64,000 nt of DNA from Polyodon spathula (taxonomy: Eukaryota > Chordata > Actinopteri > Acipenseriformes > Polyodontidae). The notes under the pieces are model-generated. The model was not told the DNA's origin. It saw only the letters and a list, made by a program, of their open reading frames with translations, and searched no databases. A program made the position numbers and the translations under genes. Positions 22,565 through 64,000 of this stretch are shown piece by piece. Where the stretch lies: assembly GCF_017654505.1 (NCBI RefSeq), contig NC_054555.1, forward strand, positions 5,386,835 to 5,450,834. The letters run 5' to 3'. Every line of letters starts with the position of its first letter. Position 1 is the stretch's first letter.

Positions 22565-22795
22565 TAAACCTTAAACTTCACTGGTAACTGAGAACATTTA
22601 CCATGTAAGGTGGTAAATGTTGGGAACTATGAAGAAACACATTGCTTTTTGGACATTTACCAAAGCTTACTGGTAAAAGCACTTGGTTATTCTTCACATT
22701 TAGAGGTAAATGTCGGAAGTAAAGCATAATTGTATTTATTTCAACATCTACCACTTTAATTGGTAAATGTCAACATTTACCAGTAAAGCTTGAGA
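22565..22795. repeat. Palindrome-rich block of CATTTACC / GGTAAATG motifs
   Basis: About 230 bases contain at least eight copies of CATTTACC or its complement GGTAAATG (or one-base variants), in alternating orientation. AAGCTTACTGGTAAA near 22663 is matched in inverse by TTTACCAGTAAAGCTT at 22776-22791. The arrangement can fold into several hairpins and suggests a fold-back or MITE-like element. The family was not recognised. Confidence 0.6.
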
Positions 22796-23211
22796 TCTGC
22801 CAAAATTGTGACGTACCGTAACATATATACAGTACATACATCAAGTAGCGTAAATCTGGCCAAAATGAACAAACTCAAACAAAGATTTGTACAACTCTTA
22901 ATATCTTATTTTACTTGATTAGCAAACAAAAAAATAGCTAAACATGAAGCATACGATCACTGCTTAATTAATTAATACGTCTTGATGGACTTCAGACCTA
23001 GCGATCGTATGAGGACAGCAAATAACTAAAGCACTGTCCTTCTTACCTAATGAACGGCTCTGAGTTCTAGCTCACACTGGATGGATGGTCTGAGGTTGCT
23101 GCTGCCATGGGCATTCACCGGGCCTCCTTCCAAATTTTCTTCCTAGCTCAATAAATACGTTGAAAACAAACGTATCAGAATGTAGAACACATGTACCACA
23201 CTGCATACCTA

Positions 23212-23720
23212 CAGGGGTTGGACAAAATCAATTACATCACTTGTCATATGTTGGAGACTTGTGTAAAAATGGACTGTTCCTTGTTTAACTGATTTGTTTG
23301 CTATACTAAAGTATTCCCTGCCGTATATTCATATTTTAATCTCTGTCCGTTTCAGTCAACAGGCAAGACAGCAGTTGAAGGGTTCATACAAGGCACTGTC
23401 CATGACTGCGGTTCTGGTCCTCTTAACCCAACCAGGCCACTTTCAACACATTGCATCCTACAAGAGCATGTCGAATCAGAGTTGTCCTGACCGTCAAGGG
23501 TGGCCCTCCCTGCTAACAGTGTTTTGGCAGATGTTTCTAATTTGTAGTCCAACCTCTGGATGTGATTGGAAACAAAAGTTTGTTCCTTTAGAGAGAGCAA
23601 ACCATTTCACTTGTACATATTGGTAATGCCAGAGAGTAGAAAACAACACCTGTAGTCCAGGGTATGATGAAGTCCAAGACAATGCCAATCCATTGCAGTG
23701 TTAAAGTGTTCCCTCATTGC
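23212..23720. mobile_element. Truncated Tc1/mariner-like element (candidate)
   Basis: A TA dinucleotide at 23210-23211 is followed by CAGGGGTTGGACAAAAT, which resembles the terminal repeat of Tc1/mariner-type elements widespread in fishes. The roughly 500 bases after it look like mobile-element interior and contain no intact transposase frame. No matching inverted terminus was found to the right, so the copy is probably truncated. Identification rests on recalled resemblance of the terminus. Confidence 0.45.
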
Positions 23721-24008
23721 TGATATTACAACTTCTACCTGACCAAGCATCTCACTAAAGGCCTCTTCCAAACGGTAAGGGACAAATGTCCGAAACTATT
23801 AATCCAGTGTGAGCCAGTGAGCAACTAATATTAAAACGAGGTCTCCAGTGAGAGGAATCTCCACACAGCACACATTCAGCTGCATACCTAAAGCTCTGCT
23901 CAGTCTTTTCACAGGATAAATGTCTATATTTGTTTCTACACCACAACAAAATACATTTGCACAACCTTTAAAAACTAGACAATATATTTCCAAATGACAA
24001 ACAGAATG

Positions 24009-24013
<5 letters not shown>

Positions 24014-24079
<66 letters not shown>
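24014..24079. repeat. (TA)n microsatellite
   Basis: About 33 AT units in the FBXL21 5' region. Confidence 0.95.
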
Positions 24080-24082
<3 letters not shown>

Positions 24083-24472
24083 CTGCAATATGCTATATCA
24101 AGAAGAATTTATTTTCAGTCACACTAACTTTGATAGTGCACTGATAGCACTCTGTTATCAGTTGACTTTTAACTACTAAGCATGTCAGCCCAAGTTCCAA
24201 GTACCTAATTGATGCCTGTGCGTGACATTATGGATACCAGACTCACCTTCACAATAGAGGCAGAAGCCCAGCCCTAAGTTAAAGGCACGATCACCTATCC
24301 CTCGTTTCATAATATTGTGCAGACTACAGCCTACGTCGTTTATTTATTTTTTTGTGTTCTTTCCCCGGCTATATTTAAAAAAAAACTCGAAACAAAACCA
24401 TATGCACACGCTTTTGAAATTGTGATTTAACGCATATCGTATTTTAAAAGGTGGTGAATGAACTTACCCGAA

Positions 24473-24700
24473 TCTATTGTTTCTTCCATTAAAACAACTA
24501 GTTATTCGTCAAACTTGTCTTCAATTCTTCCTACGTCTATCCCCATTTAAGAGAAGCCATTTTCAGTATATTGCTGCTGCAGGTAATTCCCGTGCGGCCG
24601 CCTGCTATTCGAATAGTTCAGTTTGCCATAACAAGCCTCCCTCTTACTCAAACTGAGCCACGGTGACAACTTAATGCCAACACAAGCTGCACGGGAGAGC
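24473..24700 (-). promoter_or_regulatory. FBXL21: Candidate FBXL21 first exon and promoter
   Basis: On the minus strand a strong donor (TTCGG/GTAAGT, near 24473) follows a short A-rich leader. A local rise in CpG lies just upstream of it (GTGCGGCCGC region near 24590-24610). This is the best candidate for the untranslated first exon and start of transcription. It is inference; no TATA box was seen. Confidence 0.35.
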
Positions 24701-24790
24701 GAAGAAACATGGGACTGCAAAGAGCCCTGCTTGACTCCTTATGATCCAATCAGAAAAGGACCTCCAAGCTGGTCACTGTTTTCCAGCATA

Positions 24791-24791
<1 letters not shown>

Positions 24792-24824
<33 letters not shown>

Positions 24825-24920
24825 TTCCAGAACTCTCTTGTTTTTTTTATGCAGGGAATAAAAAAGGGACCTCCTGGTTATAAACCTGTTTCTTTAACCA
24901 CTGGACCACACTGCCTCCGA
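24792..24920 (-). mobile_element. tRNA-derived SINE with (AAT)n tail
   Basis: Read on the minus strand, the head is GGAGGCAGTGTGGTCCAGTG, then GTTAAAG and AACCAGGAGGTCCC. TGGTCCAGTGG at 24908-24898 fits the polymerase III A box at every position. A degraded B box (TTTTTATTCCC) lies near 24868-24856, and the element ends in about 11 AAT repeats (24825-24792). This is the layout of a tRNA-derived SINE. The family name is unknown, and the weak B box implies an old copy. Confidence 0.65.
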
Positions 24921-25027
24921 ATACTATAGTGTTACATAACTATTTACTCTTTTTCAATTGCATTTTAAACCATGACCTATTGTATGAATGCACGTTCAAA
25001 AGTAGTAATTTATGAAATTGCAAAGTT

Positions 25028-25030
<3 letters not shown>

Positions 25031-25076
<46 letters not shown>
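25031..25076. repeat. (CA)n microsatellite
   Basis: Twenty-three uninterrupted CA units. Confidence 0.95.
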
Positions 25077-25184
25077 ATAGTTGGATTGTATATAAATAAG
25101 ATTCTGCTTATTTATAGTCATTTTTTTCTTACACCCTAAATCTAGATTTAGATGTTGCAAACGTTTACCTTTTTTATACGCCAT

Positions 25185-25186
25185 TA

Positions 25187-25266
<80 letters not shown>
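25185..25266. repeat. (AT)n microsatellite
   Basis: About 40 AT units with one phase slip, 110 bases from the CA array. Confidence 0.95.
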
Positions 25267-25268
<2 letters not shown>

Positions 25269-25489
25269 CCCGTATTGTTTTTTGTTGTAAGATTACATAA
25301 ACATTAGACAAACTCCTGACATCTTACCTGCACGGCGTTGCGCAGTTAGTAAAACTGGTACAGTGAACTGATGAGACAGGAACAGCAGCCATGTGGGTTT
25401 ATTGTCTCTCTTTTGTCCGCTTTCCGTCCAGTTTCAAAGCCTTTTTTTTGCAATATCTGACACCTTAGAAAAACGGTAATGATGTTTAA

Positions 25490-25491
<2 letters not shown>

Positions 25492-25522
<31 letters not shown>
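25492..25522. repeat. Poly-A run (31 A)
   Basis: An uninterrupted run of A. It could be the tail of a retroposed copy, but no recognisable body was found on its left. Confidence 0.9.
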
Positions 25523-25526
<4 letters not shown>

Positions 25527-25870
25527 GCCACACCTCGAGACCAAGAAGAAAACAGTAGATTTAAAATCCAAAATGGAAATATATGTCGATCTATTACGCT
25601 AATTCAGTTTTTATTTGTTTAAGTTGAACACACATACAAAATAAATACAGTGCAATTGTGTATTCTTGTGATGAGCTTCTTTCCGACTCTGCCCACAATA
25701 ATTAGAAGCCACTGTGTACACAGACTTGACAGGGCAAGCTTGATTGGCACCTACATCTATCAGTCACAGGCGGCCTCATCCACTCTGGTGTCTGCTATTG
25801 GTCAGTGAAATCGGTTACATCTGTGACATGAGGCTTTAGGACCAAAAGGGTTGCAGAGTTCTTCTGGTTG

Positions 25871-25884
25871 GTTGCCATGGTGAT
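25871..25884. promoter_or_regulatory. Possible RFX (X-box) site
   Basis: GTTGCCATGGTGAT matches the palindromic X-box GTTRCCATGGYAAC at 12 of 14 positions. It lies about 1.2 kb upstream of the proposed FBXL21 start. It is a motif match only. Confidence 0.25.
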
Positions 25885-28169
25885 ACAAGCTCTTAAAATG
25901 GAGACATTCGTAGCTGCAGAAAATGTGCTGACTGTAACATTATTGAAACAAAATGGTTGCTTGCTACATAATCTGTAAATAACAGAAACACACTGGTTTA
26001 TGTTTTGGTGAGAAGAGAGACATCAACATGTTCCCTGGTTGATGCTACATGCAAAATAATAATAAAAATAATAAATAAATACCAGTCACATATTGTACTA
26101 TTTACCAAAGTATTGTAATATTGCAACAGCTAGATGTATGTAGTACAGTACAATAAAATCATACTGTAGAAGAAATCCAGCTGCAATATGTCACTGTTTA
26201 AACATCCCTGCATTGTTTACTGCACATTATTTGTACACATTTGTTACGAATGATATGAAATTGAGTTGCTCTGATAACTTTCATTTTAACTTCAAAGAAT
26301 AATTGACTAGGCAAGAGCTGTAGGCTGTTAACCACACCTTTAGCAAATGTGCAGATATTGTATTCGCTTATGAAATAGAACAGTTAGTGCAAAACATTTC
26401 TAATGTACGTGATTATTTTATAAAGGTCTGTATTTAAGAACCATGCATAGTGCAGTAGTGTACTGCGTCTAAATTGTTTTCTGCAAATGTTATTTGGAAA
26501 TACCTCGTGTCACCTACGTACATTTGTCTAATGCTTTAATTACCTCTGCACACATACATACTTCCTTGAGCGCTTAAGCACATTGGAAAATTACGTCACT
26601 AAAATACTGTACAGGCTCTAGATTACGTGTATACTTCGATCTACTTCTCTGTGCTGTCATCCATAGGCACAGCTTGACATACTCATTGATGTCACTGACA
26701 CTGAACCGGGTTTTATGGGTTTAACTGTGCAGCTGTTCACCCTAATACCTGAGGACGGTGTTGCCACATATAAGCAATGTAATGAAAGGATAGTATTTAT
26801 TGAAAGTACAGCAGTTATCCGAATCCATCCCACCAACCATAAAGAATTTAGTTGCTAGTTATCCAGATATAAAACACACAATCAGAACAAATTAAAAAAA
26901 AAAAAAGGAATACAAACAGTTTTGGGTTTTTTTTTTGTTTTGTTTTTTGTATTGGTTAACCATACTCTGAACAGAATTTTATCATCCAGTAAGGTGTTTT
27001 GCAGATGTATTGATAACGGTCTATAAACTAAAAACAAACGTTAGTGAAGCAAAACCTTTATTTAAATGATGGATATTCAAAATAATATGAAACTAGTTTT
27101 AATGTAATTGCATAGTATGTGCTGATGTATGTTTCTGTAGACAAGGAGCAGTGACTGGGAAATGAAAGCAAAGCAAGTGCTGTGTACTTTGAGTAGCTTT
27201 GACCAAGCAGTCGTTACTTATAATACACATGCATTACAAACTATAAGCCAGTAGAGGGAGGATAAACTGTCTTGATCAACAAGCTGCATGCAGTTATTTG
27301 AAATGTGGAACTGCAAAAACAGGCTTCTGTCTCAATATAAATCAATTAAACTGCATGAAAATGTCAGTTTTCATCTAAAGTTACTGTTACCTGATATATT
27401 ATTAGATTCAAAATTCCTCCAGTGGGGAGCCTATTCCCTGTTAGTTGGAGGTACGGAGTTTATTGATAAAATATACGTGTGGTTTACCAATCTGAAAAAA
27501 AGCTACAACAACTGCAAGCTGCTACAAAGTTGTTGCAGATTCTGATTTAGCATTGGCACAGACAGGCATGGCAGAGCGTATTCAAAATCATGCACAACAT
27601 GGTAATCATGGTATGTGAATAGCGTAACCAAGGAACACTGCAAAAATAATATGCAAATATGTTATGTTAAACTTTAATCGGGTTTGTTATGCTAGACGTG
27701 TGACGTGGAACAATGCCAACACAAATGCAGGAACACTGCACTATTTGGAGTTCAATACAATCAATCACTTTTGTGTCGCATTTCAAATTAGGTACTGTTG
27801 TTGGAGATGGGAAGGTGAAATTAGATCAGATTTTTTGATGCAAAAATACAAACTTGTCATTTGTGTAGAAAAATTAAGGTTGCACCCTAAAAACACCCAG
27901 TACAATAATGCGATGAAAATTATGAAGTTTAAATACATAATTTGGAATGCAGAATGAAGGCTACCTGGTGGAAACAGGTTGCATAACTTCAATTGCTGTT
28001 TTATTCCAAAAAAGCTGCCACAGAAATGGTGCAATTGGTAATAATCATGAATGCGTTATCAGGCGAATAGATCTCTCCTACAGGGAAAACATTCTGCTGC
28101 AAAAGACAGATCAAAGCCAGTTGGAATTCCAAAGCGCGTCCCCTTTAACTGTTTGCAGGGCTGGTCTTT

Positions 28170-28300
28170 CACGTGGTAGTGTAATAATCGAATCTCCACC
28201 ACCAGCTGGGATTGGCTAATAGTTTGGTGGGGTTGGCGGATCCACTGGGCTGCAGTACTCAGCAAGGAGTAACGAAAGATCTCAGATTTTGTTTTGTGGT
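28170..28300 (+). promoter_or_regulatory. SH3PXD2B: Candidate SH3PXD2B proximal promoter
   Basis: A canonical E-box CACGTG at 28170-28175 and an inverted CCAAT box (ATTGGCT, 28211-28217) lie about 260-300 bases before the start codon. No TATA box follows. Transcription probably starts between about 28250 and 28380. A 24-codon upstream frame (ATG at 28383, stop at 28455-28457) ends 14 bases before the SH3PXD2B start and could reduce its translation. Confidence 0.4.
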
Positions 28301-28471
28301 ACATGTATGCAAGAGCAACACAGCCGTAGTCAAATCCAGGGCAGCCGATCGATATCTGGCCTACACAGATGATAGTGTTTGGATGTGGTATCTCTGGAAA
28401 TCGGGTCTGATCTTTGCAAAACCGCGATTGTACAGTCGACTTTTTATGAAGATCTGAGGAATTTCACAGCC

Positions 28472-64000
<35,529 letters not shown>

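Larger units (their letters stand above)
20380..24480 (-). other. FBXL21: Probable FBXL21 5' intron(s)
   Basis: Because the first coding exon starts with a splice acceptor, the region back to the likely promoter near 24.5-24.7 kb should be 5' UTR intron. It contains AAT (20851-20909) and CA-rich (21561-21608) arrays, a palindromic repeat block (22565-22795), a Tc1-like terminus (23212) and an AT array (24014-24079). Possible minus-strand donors that could end additional untranslated exons occur at about 23046 (GTAAGA) and 24247 (GTGAGT). Confidence 0.5.
24930..28050. other. Divergent spacer between FBXL21 and SH3PXD2B
   Basis: No coding exon was recognised. It contains a CA array (25031-25076), an AT array (25185-25266), a 31-A run (25492-25522), a possible RFX site (25871-25884) and a CTCF-like sequence at 27248-27261 (CCAGTAGAGGGAGG). 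The divergent layout means it may hold regulatory elements for either gene. Confidence 0.5.

Overview
This is vertebrate nuclear DNA. Genes are split into short GT-AG exons, the coding sequence is closest to bony-vertebrate families, and long AT-rich non-coding stretches are full of TA, CA/GT, CT and ATT microsatellites. A tRNA-derived SINE head and a Tc1/mariner-like terminus of the kind common in fishes suggest a ray-finned fish, possibly a non-teleost such as a sturgeon, paddlefish or gar relative. The species call is inference and is weak.

Three protein genes are supported, all reconstructed exon by exon. (1) LECT2, + strand, coding 11014-13548 in five exons: a secreted M23-fold hepatokine of 201 aa. 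It carries an extra six-cysteine, beta-defensin-like module on its own symmetric exon. (2) FBXL21 (FBXL3 family), - strand, coding 20369-17358 in four exons, 438 aa: the F-box and leucine-rich substrate receptor that targets cryptochromes in the circadian clock. LECT2 and FBXL21 converge tail to tail, as they do in human 5q31, and this is why FBXL21 is preferred over FBXL3. (3) SH3PXD2B (TKS4), + strand, from 28472 past the right edge: the complete PX domain and the start of the first SH3 domain, in seven constitutive exons plus one candidate 36-bp cassette exon. FBXL21 and SH3PXD2B lie head to head with about 4 kb between their likely starts.

Layout: 1-10.4 kb is gene-free as far as I can see. 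10.6-13.7 kb is LECT2. 13.7-16.5 kb is the convergent spacer. 16.5-24.7 kb is FBXL21, including its probable 5' untranslated region. 24.7-28.4 kb is the divergent spacer. 28.4-64 kb is SH3PXD2B, mostly introns of 2-10 kb.

The three genes do not form a pathway; their adjacency is chromosomal history. The observations most worth checking are the defensin-like cassette exon in LECT2, the 12-residue basic cassette between PX and SH3 in SH3PXD2B, a mosaic duplication in SH3PXD2B intron 2 that may be an assembly artefact, and a palindrome-rich block in the FBXL21 5' region. No RNA gene, CRISPR array or intact transposase gene was seen.
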